Below are positions 52,388 through 61,050 of a DNA stretch of 64,000 nucleotides, piece after piece. Position 1 is the first letter of the stretch; every line of letters starts with the position of its first letter. Source of the DNA: Algoriphagus antarcticus (GTDB lineage: Bacteria > Bacteroidota > Bacteroidia > Cytophagales > Cyclobacteriaceae); NCBI RefSeq assembly GCF_002150685.1, contig NZ_MSSW01000045.1, forward strand, positions 1-64,000, given 5' to 3'. The translations under genes were made by a program, and so were the position numbers. The notes beneath the pieces were generated by a model that worked only from the letters and a program-made list of their open reading frames with translations, searched no databases and was not told the DNA's origin.

Positions 52388-53956
52388 TTAGTTGAAATTA
52401 AGTAGGCTGGTAACTGATTCTTCCTGAATCTCGTCGTTTCTATAATTGATCAAATCCTCTAACCTTCCAGCTGGATTATAGTATCTCCAAGGTCCTTCTT
52501 TTCTTCCGTCTTTCATTTGTCCCTCAGATGCTTTTCTTCCGTTTTCATGGTAGAAAAGCCAAGTGCCATCGGCTTTCCCTGAGACATAATTTCCCTCTGA
52601 TTCCTTCTTGCCATTGACATAGTAGGTGATTCTGGTTCCATCGCCATCTTTCAATGTTCCCCTATCTAGATTTGCACTTCCGTCATAGGTTTTATAATCA
52701 CTTACATTCATTAAGCGGCCATTGTCCCAAAATTCTTCTTGGGTAAGCTGTTTATTGTCATAAAATAGCCCCCAAATTCCATTTTCGAATCCGATTTGGT
52801 AACTGCCTACGGATTTCAGTTGTCCACCATCGTAATAGTAAACCCACTGACCGTTTTCTAGCCCAAGAGTGTATTCTCCTTCAGCTACCAGTATTCCAAT
52901 TTTGTTGAAATATTTATAAAGACCAGTTTTGAGATCATTCCGATATTCCCCGATCGAATAGATTTCTCCATCTGGGAAGTAATTTTTCCAAATTCCAGTT
53001 TTCATGCCATTTTGATATTGGCCAGACACTGACACTTGGCCAGAATTGTGGTATTCTACATATTCGCCAACTGGAACGCCTAGGTCATATGTTTTACGCT
53101 TCGCTACTGCCTTGTTAGGAAAAAATTCTTCCCAAGTGCCTACTGCTATGCCATTCTCATATTTTTCTATTCTTGCCAGTCTTTGATTTTCATAAAAATA
53201 CCTCCAGGTTCCAATTCGGTTGCCATTCTCGTCATAAAATTCTTCTGACTCTTTGGATTTGGTGCCTGTGAAGTAGCGTGTCCATTCACCTATTTTTTTA
53301 CCGTCTTTGTAATTTCCTTCTTCTACCACGAGATTTGGATAGGTTAGTCTTTTAAAAGCACCATCCAGTTCGCCTTCTTTATACAATCCCTCAGTAATCA
53401 ATATCCCCTCTTGATCGTATTCTAGAAAAGGACCTTCCCTGAGGCCTTTGACATAAAATTCTCTTACAGCAACTTCTCCAAAGTCATAATATTGCACCCA
53501 TTGACCGGTCTTTTTGCCGTTTTCATACTGGCCTTCCAAGGACACCTGAGTTGCATCAATGTATTCTGGCACCCCAGTTCTACCGAAATATTCTACGTAT
53601 TTGCCTAAAATGACAGAATCCTGAAATATCATTTCTTTCTTCAAAGCACCATCAGCATCATATAATCTAGAGGTGCCAAAAAGAGTCCCGTCCTTATATT
53701 CCGCCACTACTTTTCTTTTTCCATCAGGATAAAAACTACTCCAAATGCCATCCCGTGCTCCATTTTTGAATATGCCTTCAGTCAGAAGGGTATTTGTTTT
53801 GGGATTGTAATATTTCCATAAACCTTCTCTGAGTGCACCTGTAAGAATCCCAGTTGCCATCAGCGTTGAATCTGAATTGTACTGGCGAACCACGATGCTT
53901 TCTTGGGCAAACAGTGGCGTACTTAGAAGAATTAATGCGATAAGAATATATTTCAT
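52388..53956 (-). CDS. Secreted MORN-repeat (YwqK-type) protein
   Basis: 522 residues. Signal peptide (1-17, cut near LFAQ). The rest is about twenty MORN_2 repeats of roughly 22 residues with the pattern GxYxxGxxxGxWxxYxxxG, such as YENGKKTGQWVQYYDFGE, YKDGKKIGEWTRYF, YQNGMKTGIWKNYFPDGE and YVSGKADGTWLFYHENGR. The repeats make an elongated beta-hairpin sheet. Repeat proteins of this type are often annotated as YwqK antitoxins, but nothing toxin-like is adjacent. Probably periplasmic or surface-exposed; function unknown. Confidence 0.85.
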   Translation of the reverse strand: MKYILIALILLSTPLFAQESIVVRQYNSDSTLMATGILTGALREGLWKYYNPKTNTLLTEGIFKNGARDGIWSSFYPDGKRKVVAEYKDGTLFGTSRLYDADGALKKEMIFQDSVILGKYVEYFGRTGVPEYIDATQVSLEGQYENGKKTGQWVQYYDFGEVAVREFYVKGLREGPFLEYDQEGILITEGLYKEGELDGAFKRLTYPNLVVEEGNYKDGKKIGEWTRYFTGTKSKESEEFYDENGNRIGTWRYFYENQRLARIEKYENGIAVGTWEEFFPNKAVAKRKTYDLGVPVGEYVEYHNSGQVSVSGQYQNGMKTGIWKNYFPDGEIYSIGEYRNDLKTGLYKYFNKIGILVAEGEYTLGLENGQWVYYYDGGQLKSVGSYQIGFENGIWGLFYDNKQLTQEEFWDNGRLMNVSDYKTYDGSANLDRGTLKDGDGTRITYYVNGKKESEGNYVSGKADGTWLFYHENGRKASEGQMKDGRKEGPWRYYNPAGRLEDLINYRNDEIQEESVTSLLNFN

Positions 53957-54067
53957 ATAGTTTTTGTTTCGAGTGGATTCAGAGGGTTATCTGAATCTTT
54001 CAAAAGGAAGATCTGAATAGTGTACGAATCAAGTTGATTCCTGTTTAAAAATAAGTTAATTCCAGCT

Positions 54068-54634
54068 TTATCCCATTTTTTCTGATAATAAGAATATCAA
54101 TTTATTTAGTTCAGTCAACACCTCTGCCTTAATAGCTAGTATATTTCCAGAGACAGGAACGAGTTTATGCCATTGATAGTATGTTGATTCTTCGAGCAAC
54201 TCGGCTGTGGGCGTTTTTGTAGAAGCATTATTGAGAAGTATTTCTGGATACTCCCAAGGCGTGGGAGAATGGTCAAATAACCAACTATTTTCATTCAATT
54301 TTTGAAAAGGTGCGTTGGGATGATTTTTACCCAACAGAATAAAGATAAAGAGCCCATGCCCAAACCAGTTTAATACGCGGATATTCAAGCCATCATTAAC
54401 ATCAAAATCCCGGATCAGATCCAAAACTTGGTAGGGATATCCCAAAAGATCATTCCCTTTCGAAAGTTTAGTTCCACGACTCTCAGCGTGAATTTTTATT
54501 AGCATTTCAGAATCTACTGAATTCGCTACCTCTGCCAAAATCTCCCAAAATTTAGCTTTGAGTCTATTCTGACGCGGAATTATATCCTGGTCAAGCCAAA
54601 GTTCATGATCTAAATCGTTGGGATTTTCTTTCAT
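54068..54634 (-). CDS. Conserved-looking hypothetical protein after fabH
   Basis: 188 residues, no signal peptide or membrane helix. Begins MKENPNDLDHELWLDQDIIP and is rich in aromatic residues (WFGHGLFIFILLGKNHP, SWLFDHSPTPWEYPE). No family recognised. It starts one base after the fabH stop, so it is co-transcribed with fabH and may be connected with lipid or envelope metabolism, but that is only context. Confidence 0.7.
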   Translation of the reverse strand: MKENPNDLDHELWLDQDIIPRQNRLKAKFWEILAEVANSVDSEMLIKIHAESRGTKLSKGNDLLGYPYQVLDLIRDFDVNDGLNIRVLNWFGHGLFIFILLGKNHPNAPFQKLNENSWLFDHSPTPWEYPEILLNNASTKTPTAELLEESTYYQWHKLVPVSGNILAIKAEVLTELNKLIFLLSEKMG

Positions 54635-55633
54635 TTACCAGTGAAGTAAAGCAGAACCCCAAGTGAATCCTGAGCCGAATGCAGCAAGGCAAATCAAATC
54701 TCCCTCTTTAATTTTTCCTTGTTCCCAAGCTTCACTTAGTGCAATCGGAATCGTAGCAGCTGTAGTGTTTCCCATGGTCATTATATTATTAAATACCTTT
54801 TCTTCTGGAAGGCCTAATTCTTTCTGGATGTATTGGCTGATCCGAAGATTAGCTTGATGCGGAACAAGTAAATCTATGGCGGATTGATCCAGGTGGTTTG
54901 CGTCAAGTGCTTCTTTGATCACTTCCTTGAATCGCACTATGGCATGCTTGAAAACTGCATTTCCATTCATTTTCAAAAAGAAACTACCTGACTCGATCAG
55001 TTCAGGAGAAATTCTCACCTCACGGCTACTTCCAGGATCTTTGCAATACAATTCTTCTGCATACTCACCTTGTGAATGAAGGTGAGTAGATAGAATCCCT
55101 GGCTGATCTGATTCTACTGCACTTAGTACTGCGGCACCTGCACCATCTGCAAAAATCACAGAACTAGAGCGCCCTTCGTCGCTTTTGTCCAAAGCTGAAG
55201 ATTGAATCTCGGCACCGACCACGAGTATTTTTTTATACATACCAGTTTTGATAAACTGATCTGCTATTGATATCGCGTAGATGAATCCAGAACATGCATT
55301 CCGAACATCTAATGCGGCAATAGTGCCCATTCCAAATTCTCGCTGGAGCAAAACACCATTTCCCGGAATGAAATAATCGGGTGTGCTAGTCGCGAAAACA
55401 ATGAAGTCAATTTCGGAAGCCTTCACGCCAGCTCTTTCCATAGCCATTTCAGCCGCTTTTTTAGACATATTCGTCACCGTGTCTAGTCCCGGTGTAAACC
55501 AATGTCTAGACTCTATCCCAGTTCTCTCGACGATCCACTCATTATTAGTGTTCATCATCTCAGAGAGCTCACGATTAGTCACGATTCGCTCTGGGACATA
55601 GTGACCAACTCCTAGAATTCTGGATTTTTTCAT
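54635..55633 (-). CDS. fabH: 3-oxoacyl-[ACP] synthase III
   Basis: 332 residues from the ATG at 55633 (MKKSRILGVGHYVPERI); longer starts at 55651 and 55666 add a non-conserved tail. Catalytic triad Cys114 in RNACSGFIYA, His259 in VPHQANLR and Asn289 in MGNTTAATIP. It condenses a short acyl-CoA with malonyl-ACP to start fatty-acid synthesis. The GRSSSVIFADGAGA stretch and the length are standard. No other fab genes beside it, which in Bacteroidota often marks a second FabH with a specialised primer, so a main-pathway role is not certain. Confidence 0.92.
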   Translation of the reverse strand: MKKSRILGVGHYVPERIVTNRELSEMMNTNNEWIVERTGIESRHWFTPGLDTVTNMSKKAAEMAMERAGVKASEIDFIVFATSTPDYFIPGNGVLLQREFGMGTIAALDVRNACSGFIYAISIADQFIKTGMYKKILVVGAEIQSSALDKSDEGRSSSVIFADGAGAAVLSAVESDQPGILSTHLHSQGEYAEELYCKDPGSSREVRISPELIESGSFFLKMNGNAVFKHAIVRFKEVIKEALDANHLDQSAIDLLVPHQANLRISQYIQKELGLPEEKVFNNIMTMGNTTAATIPIALSEAWEQGKIKEGDLICLAAFGSGFTWGSALLHW

Positions 55634-55717
55634 GTCAATTTGGGTTATCATGTAATTGACTGCCAATATCGCTAGATCAATTTAAGCAAGCAAAAAGGTG
55701 AAAGATCAGCGGTAGAA

Positions 55718-56416
55718 TTAACCGAAGAGTGTATAATTCCCATGTTGATCCATGGGAGATGTCTTGCGAATAATGGCTGGGCTGTCATTTTGTACGGAAT
55801 TGACTAAAGGGGAAACAGTAAAACCCAACATCGAATCAGCAGCATAAGGTTTGAGCAAGTTCAAAAGGTCTTCTTCCTCAGTGTAATTGTCGAGCCATTT
55901 TTTTTCTGCATCCCGAGCTAGAATTACAGGCATTCTATCATGAATCTCGGAAACTACCGAATTGGGCGTGGTGGTAAGTATTAAAAAAGTATGCTGAGTC
56001 TCCCCGTTTACAGATTCGTATTCTTCCCAGATTCCGGCAAAAGAAAACAGTTCTTCGTCACGCAGAGTAAATCTGTAAGGGACGGAAGTCTTTTTGCCAA
56101 GCCGCTTCCATTCATAAAACCCATCCGCTGGGATGATGCAACGCCTTTGTCTGAAAGCAGTTTTGAATGATATCTTCTCGTTTACGGTTTCAGCTTTTGC
56201 GTTGATAAGTTTTTGGGCGACAGGTCTGTTTTTCCCGAATTCAGGCGTAATGCCCCAATAGAAGAAAGAAAAGCCTTTGGGACTTTGCGAGGTGACCACA
56301 GGCACAAGTTGGGTGGGAGCGATATTGTATCTCGGTTTCAGATCGGTGAGCATTTCAGCCTGAAATCTCTCTTCAAGTTCTTCTTTACTTTTGCTAAGGG
56401 AATATCGTCCACACAT
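55718..56416 (-). CDS. yedK: SOS response-associated peptidase / HMCES-like (SRAP)
   Basis: 232 residues. The protein starts MCGRYSLSK, leaving the catalytic Cys2 at the N-terminus after Met removal. NAKAETVNEKISFK (the NARAE-like Asn and Glu), RRCIIPADGFYEW and the His in IHDRMPVIL complete the active site. SRAP proteins cross-link to abasic sites in single-stranded DNA through Cys2 and protect them. Single gene, close to the YheT-type hydrolase gene on the same strand. Confidence 0.94.
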   Translation of the reverse strand: MCGRYSLSKSKEELEERFQAEMLTDLKPRYNIAPTQLVPVVTSQSPKGFSFFYWGITPEFGKNRPVAQKLINAKAETVNEKISFKTAFRQRRCIIPADGFYEWKRLGKKTSVPYRFTLRDEELFSFAGIWEEYESVNGETQHTFLILTTTPNSVVSEIHDRMPVILARDAEKKWLDNYTEEEDLLNLLKPYAADSMLGFTVSPLVNSVQNDSPAIIRKTSPMDQHGNYTLFG

Positions 56417-56444
56417 AATTTATATCGCTGTAATTGGCAGGAAG

Positions 56445-57404
56445 TTAGATAACAGCGCTTATAAATTCAACTGCTCTTTGCTCCGAATAATATGATTTTG
56501 ATGAGTTTTCAGGAGAAAACCCTACGTGACCGCCATGTTTTGGGAATTCTAAATAGACTTTATCAAGAGATTTAGCCAGGGTTTTAGGAAAGCATTGCTC
56601 ACTGAGAAAAGGGTCATTCAGTGCGTTCAGGACCAGTGTGGGGACTTTGATCTGATCTAGAAAGTATAAGGAGGAATTCACTTCATAGTATTCCTTTGCA
56701 TCTGCAAAGCCATGCAGTGGGCCGGTAAAAAAATCATCAAAATCAGCCAAAGTTTTAATGTTTCTTAGCGTTTCCACGGGGATTTGACCCGGATGTGCGC
56801 CAGATTTTTCTATTACTTTCTCTTTTAGGCTTCGCAAAAAACGCTTGGAATACAAGGTGTTTTCTGTTTCAGAAATTTTTTGGGAAGAACTCCCCAAGTG
56901 CAATGGGACAGATATTCCTACGCCTCGATGAAGTTTTGAATTCCCATCTCCTTTTTCCCCAAGGTATTTTAAAGTCAGATTTCCTCCTAAGCTAAAGCCT
57001 ACCAGATTTATTTCTTCATAGTTATCGTATGCGTGATTCACCACCAGATCCAAATCATAAGTAGCGCCCGAATGATAGAAGATCACCTGCTTATTCATCT
57101 CATCACTGCAGCTCCGAAAGTTCCAAGTGAGCACATCATAGTCCTGTTTCAGAAAAGCATTTACCATTCCTAGCATGTAAGCTCTGGTGCTGTTACCTTC
57201 AAGTCCATGACTGATAATGACTAATTTTGATTTGTTTTGCCGATACCAATCCAGATCTAGAAAGTCTCCATCCGTTGTGGATATTCTTTCTTTGATGGGG
57301 CTAGGAACCGAAACTTTTCGAAAAAGTGAAGGGTAAATTGTCTCTAAGTGTCCGTTAAACAGCCACTTGGGTCTGGTGTAATTGCTGTTTTCTAATAAAG
57401 GCAT
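56445..57404 (-). CDS. YheT-type alpha/beta hydrolase
   Basis: 319 residues. NGHLETIYPSLFRKV near the N-terminus is the mark of the YheT/UPF0017 (ABHD1/3) family. Oxyanion/His-Gly region ISHGLEGNSTRAY, nucleophile elbow GFSLGGN (Ser), the Asp in NALNDPF, and His in KHGGHVGFS complete the triad. It probably hydrolyses a lipid or other ester; the substrate is unknown. It lies 28 bases before the yedK start, so they may share a transcript. Confidence 0.9.
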   Translation of the reverse strand: MPLLENSNYTRPKWLFNGHLETIYPSLFRKVSVPSPIKERISTTDGDFLDLDWYRQNKSKLVIISHGLEGNSTRAYMLGMVNAFLKQDYDVLTWNFRSCSDEMNKQVIFYHSGATYDLDLVVNHAYDNYEEINLVGFSLGGNLTLKYLGEKGDGNSKLHRGVGISVPLHLGSSSQKISETENTLYSKRFLRSLKEKVIEKSGAHPGQIPVETLRNIKTLADFDDFFTGPLHGFADAKEYYEVNSSLYFLDQIKVPTLVLNALNDPFLSEQCFPKTLAKSLDKVYLEFPKHGGHVGFSPENSSKSYYSEQRAVEFISAVI

Positions 57405-57459
57405 ATCAGAGAGATATGGTTTGTAGGCTGAAATGCTTGGGGAAATTACTAGTTTTAAA

Positions 57460-57491
57460 TTTGATTAAAGCCATTATAAAAACTATTTTTG
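57460..57491 (+). promoter_or_regulatory. Bacteroidota-type promoter of the E2 gene
   Basis: TTTG (57460-57463), a 20-base spacer and TATTTTTG (57484-57491), a full match to the -33/-7 consensus TTTG / TAnnTTTG. The ATG is 35 bases downstream. This is the best promoter seen in the window. Confidence 0.75.
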
Positions 57492-57525
57492 GACACTTTA
57501 AAAACGAATTAGCACGGAATAACCT

Positions 57526-59220
57526 ATGGCCGAAATAATAAGAATGCCTAAAATGAGCGACACCATGGAAGAAGGTGTGATCGCTGCATGGTTGAAAAAA
57601 GTTGGAGATTCAGTGAAACCAGGTGATATCCTGGCTGAAGTAGAGACCGACAAAGCAACCATGGAGCTTGAATCCTACGATGAAGGTGTGCTGTTATATA
57701 TTGGAGTAAAAGAAAAAGATGCTGTACCTGTGAACGGGGTAATAGCGGTGATCGGAGAGAAAGGTGAGGATTACCAGCACCTACTTGATGGTGCCGATGC
57801 TCCAAAGTCAGATAGCAAAGAAGAAGCTCCAGCAAAAGAAGATACAGAAGAAGCTCCGGCGAAAGAGGATAAAGAAGAGGCTCCAAAAGGAGAAGACAAA
57901 AAAGCTGATTCTGAAAAGTCTAAAGGTGCAGCGGAGAAGATTGATGTGTCAAACATCAATGCTACAGTGATCACTATGCCCAAAATGTCTGATACCATGC
58001 AAGAGGGAACGATTGCATCTTGGTTGAAGAAAGTGGGGGATGATGTGAAAGCGGGAGAAATTATCGCAGAAGTGGAAACTGATAAAGCGACAATGGAACT
58101 TGAGTCTTATGACGACGGTATCTTGCTTTACATCGGAGTGGAAGCTGGCGACAGTGTAGCTGTAGATGGAGTGATCGCTGTGATTGGTGAAAAAGGAGCA
58201 GATTTTGAGACGCTTTTGAAAGCCCAGAAATCTGAGTCTTCCGAAAAACCTGATGAATCTAAACCTGAGCCAGCTGAAGAAGCTAAAAAAGAAGAAGCTC
58301 CTAAGACTACAGATGCTCCTCAGCAAAGTAGTGCTCCGGCGGCTACCGCTGATGGAGAGAGAATGAAAGCATCTCCTTTGGCTAAGAAAATGGCTGAAGA
58401 TAAAGGAATAGATATCCGTACGGTAAGTGGTTCTGGTGACGGTGGACGAGTGATCAAGAGAGACGTAGAGAACTTTGTTCCAGCCGCTGCTCCTCAAGGT
58501 GGTGCAGCCGTTGGTACAGCAGCTCCAGCAGTTGGAGTGGAGAGCTTCAAAGAGGAGAAAGTTTCTCAGATGAGAAAAGCGATAGCTAAGAGACTTGCAG
58601 AAAGTAAATTTGGCGCGCCACACTTCTATGTGACCATGGAGATCAACATGGACAAAGCGATCGAAGCTAGAAAAAGCATGAATGAAATCTCTCCGGTGAA
58701 GATTTCTTTTAACGATATGGTGATTAAGGCTACAGCAGCAGCTTTGCGTCAGCATCCTAAAGTAAACTCAAGCTGGCTAGGCGACAAAATCAGATACAAT
58801 GACCATATCCATATCGGTATGGCAGTAGCAGTGGATGAGGGACTTTTGGTTCCGGTGATCAGATTTGCTGATAGCCTTTCACTTTCTCAGATTTCTACTC
58901 AGGCTAAAAGTCTAGGTGGAAAAGCAAAAACAAAAGAACTTCAGCCAAAGGACTGGGAAGGAAATACCTTCACCATCTCTAACTTGGGGATGTTCGGAGT
59001 CGATGAATTCACTGCGATCATCAACCCACCAGATGCATGTATCCTAGCAATAGGAGGTATCAAGGAAACTGTAATCGTGAAAGATGGTGAGATGAAAATA
59101 GGTAACCTGATGAAGGTGACTTTGTCTTGCGATCATAGAGTAGTAGATGGATCTGTAGGATCTGCATTCTTGATTACTCTGAAAAGTTTACTCGAAGATC
59201 CAGTCAGAATACTGGTTTAG
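57526..59220 (+). CDS. pdhC: Pyruvate dehydrogenase E2, dihydrolipoamide acetyltransferase
   Basis: 564 residues. Two lipoyl domains with the lipoylated lysines K43 and K187 (each in EVETDKATMELESYD), joined by an Ala/Lys/Glu-rich linker (about 88-140). A peripheral subunit-binding domain follows (about 280-317; ASPLAKKMAEDKGIDIRTV, GRVIKRDV), then a catalytic core ending in DHRVVDGSVG (536-545, His537 and Asp541). It carries acetyl groups from E1 to CoA. The PDH E1 and E3 genes are not adjacent, as often in Bacteroidota. Full promoter match upstream and terminator downstream suggest a single-gene unit. Confidence 0.95.
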   Translation: MAEIIRMPKMSDTMEEGVIAAWLKKVGDSVKPGDILAEVETDKATMELESYDEGVLLYIGVKEKDAVPVNGVIAVIGEKGEDYQHLLDGADAPKSDSKEEAPAKEDTEEAPAKEDKEEAPKGEDKKADSEKSKGAAEKIDVSNINATVITMPKMSDTMQEGTIASWLKKVGDDVKAGEIIAEVETDKATMELESYDDGILLYIGVEAGDSVAVDGVIAVIGEKGADFETLLKAQKSESSEKPDESKPEPAEEAKKEEAPKTTDAPQQSSAPAATADGERMKASPLAKKMAEDKGIDIRTVSGSGDGGRVIKRDVENFVPAAAPQGGAAVGTAAPAVGVESFKEEKVSQMRKAIAKRLAESKFGAPHFYVTMEINMDKAIEARKSMNEISPVKISFNDMVIKATAAALRQHPKVNSSWLGDKIRYNDHIHIGMAVAVDEGLLVPVIRFADSLSLSQISTQAKSLGGKAKTKELQPKDWEGNTFTISNLGMFGVDEFTAIINPPDACILAIGGIKETVIVKDGEMKIGNLMKVTLSCDHRVVDGSVGSAFLITLKSLLEDPVRILV

Positions 59221-59237
59221 AAATATTATCAACTGCC

Positions 59238-59270
59238 AAAAAGTCCTGATTTCAGGACTTTTTGCTTTTT
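59238..59270 (+). terminator. Terminator of the E2 gene
   Basis: Near-perfect hairpin AAGTCCTGA / TCAGGACTT with a small TT loop, followed by TTTGCTTTTT. Confidence 0.88.
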
Positions 59271-59364
59271 GTACGCTTTTGGCTAGTAAAGTGATTCTCA
59301 GTTATTGGAGAAACTCTTTCACCAAAAACAAACAACTAATTAACAACACGAGAATACGAGTCAC

Positions 59365-59907
59365 ATGACAAAAATAAAATCAACAACCGTAGTCGCGATC
59401 AGACATAATGGAGAAGTAATTATAGGAGCAGATGGCCAGGCGACTTTAGGAAATACCATAGCAAAGAGCAGCGTTAAAAAATTGAGAGTGTTGCAGGGCG
59501 GCAAGATCGTCACTGGTTTTGCAGGTTCTACTGCAGATGCCTTTACACTTTTAGATAAATTCGAAGAGAAACTCGGCGCTTTTGGCAATAATATGAAGCG
59601 CTCAGCCGTAGAATTAGCTAAAGAATGGAGAACGGATCGTATGCTTTCCAAGCTTGAAGCTATGATGATCGTAGCTGATATGGATGATATCTTGATAATA
59701 TCTGGGAATGGTGATGTGATCGAACCTGATATGGGAATCGCAACTATCGGATCTGGTAGTATGTATGCACAGTCGGCAGCACGAGCGATGAAGCAGTTTG
59801 CGCCTCATATGACAGCAGAAGAAATGGTGAGGGAAAGTCTTAATATCGCTGCCGATATCTGTATCTATACCAATCATAACTTAGTCATTGAGAAAGTAAC
59901 AGGCTAA
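59365..59907 (+). CDS. hslV: HslV protease subunit of the HslUV complex
   Basis: 180 residues. It has the N-terminal threonine protease pattern: TTVVAIRHNGEV (from Thr7, the nucleophile after removal of the first six residues), GADGQATLGNT, GFAGSTADAFTLL and the C-terminal ICIYTNHNLVIEKV. It forms a dodecameric peptidase chamber with the ATPase HslU. The hslU gene is not in the window, whereas in many bacteria it is adjacent. Stand-alone unit with a terminator at 59930. Confidence 0.96.
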   Translation: MTKIKSTTVVAIRHNGEVIIGADGQATLGNTIAKSSVKKLRVLQGGKIVTGFAGSTADAFTLLDKFEEKLGAFGNNMKRSAVELAKEWRTDRMLSKLEAMMIVADMDDILIISGNGDVIEPDMGIATIGSGSMYAQSAARAMKQFAPHMTAEEMVRESLNIAADICIYTNHNLVIEKVTG

Positions 59908-60381
59908 TTCTTACCATAAATATATTTCTAAACCGGAGCTGATTACTTCGGTTTTTTTATGGAAAAATAAACAGTTGTGTACACGGATTATTTCGCAGAG
60001 GCTACAATTTTCTTTAGGCCTTTTAGATGAAGTTTTGAGATTGACGACACAAACTACCCCTTGATATCAGGTTTATTTTTGAGGACTTCAAATTACACAG
60101 GGGTATGGGGATTTTAGGTCAGGTCATTTTTAAGCACAGCTGTTTAAAGAGGGACTGCAGCTAGTTAGAAAATCACTTAGTTCATTAGGGCTGAAAGTCC
60201 GATAAAAAAAAGCCTAGCTCATTAGGGCTGGAATTATAGAGAATATTGATACTTGAGCTTTGAAAGAGCGGAATAGAATTTTCATTCCTGTATGCAAAGC
60301 CCATAATTAACGAATGTTTTTTGTGTATTTCTAAACCTGTTTGCTCTCTTAGCTGTTAAGCAACTGAATAAATGAGAAGTT
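59908..60381. other. Intergenic with a short direct repeat
   Basis: About 470 bases between hslV and the TetR-like gene. It holds the hslV terminator and the repeat CATTAGGGCTGAAA / CATTAGGGCTGGAA (60183-60196 and 60221-60234, 38 bases apart). No gene seen. Confidence 0.5.
59930..59958 (+). terminator. Terminator of hslV
   Basis: Hairpin with arms AACCG / CGGTT extended by A-T and G-C pairs, then seven Ts. It has a seven-base loop and one G-T pair. Confidence 0.7.
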
Positions 60382-61047
60382 ATGGAAACTACCACTGTTA
60401 AGAAAACTACCAAGAAAGATTACAGGAAGCATATTTTGGATGGCTTCAAAAATCATGTGCTTGAGCATGGCGATTTACCCAAATCTGTCTTCAAATTTGC
60501 CAAGGATTTGAAAATGAAAGAGGAGGATTTCTATACCTACTTTACCTCTTTTGAATCCATCAAATCAGCTATATTGGTTGAAATTTTTGAAGAAACCCTA
60601 GCTCAAATAGAAGCCCAAGGCGTTTTTCAGGAGTATTCTGCACGAGAGAAATTTTTGAGCTTTCTATTTACTTGGATAGAAGAACTGAAAAAGAATAGAT
60701 CTTATCTGCTGAGTCTATATGAAATCAAATCAAAATCATTCCTCACCCTGCCAAAGGAATCTGCGGAGTTTAAAGAGAAGTTTAAGGCATTTGCCAATGA
60801 AATAATTCTCGAAGGTAAAGAGACAGAGGAAATCGCGACTCGTCCTATTATTTCTGATCGATACGATGAAGCACTATGGGTTCAGGTAGGATTCGTATTC
60901 AGGTATTGGCTGGATGATAGATCGCCGAGATTTGAAAAGACAGATGCTGCGATTGAAAAATCAGTGAATCTGGGTTTTGACCTAATGGGAAAAAGTGCGC
61001 TAGATTCATTTCTAGACTTCGCAAAATTCATGTATCAGTCCAAATAA
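60382..61047 (+). CDS. TetR-family transcriptional regulator
   Basis: 221 residues. The N-terminal helix-turn-helix is degenerate but recognisable (ILDGFKNHVLEHGDLPKSVFKFAKDLKMKEEDFYTYFTSFESI, read in two helices plus recognition helix), followed by a long all-helical ligand/dimer domain with WIEELKKNRSYLLSLYEIKSK. The C-terminal domain matches the TetR_C type paired with ABC1 kinases in Bacteroidota. Its stop lies three bases before the kinase start, so the regulator and kinase form an operon. Ligand unknown. Confidence 0.8.
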   Translation: METTTVKKTTKKDYRKHILDGFKNHVLEHGDLPKSVFKFAKDLKMKEEDFYTYFTSFESIKSAILVEIFEETLAQIEAQGVFQEYSAREKFLSFLFTWIEELKKNRSYLLSLYEIKSKSFLTLPKESAEFKEKFKAFANEIILEGKETEEIATRPIISDRYDEALWVQVGFVFRYWLDDRSPRFEKTDAAIEKSVNLGFDLMGKSALDSFLDFAKFMYQSK

Positions 61048-61050
61048 GCT

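Noticed and set aside
57949-58755. Long open frame opposite the E2 gene
   Set aside because: It is the mirror of a repetitive, strongly biased coding region; the E2 gene on the other strand explains the sequence fully.
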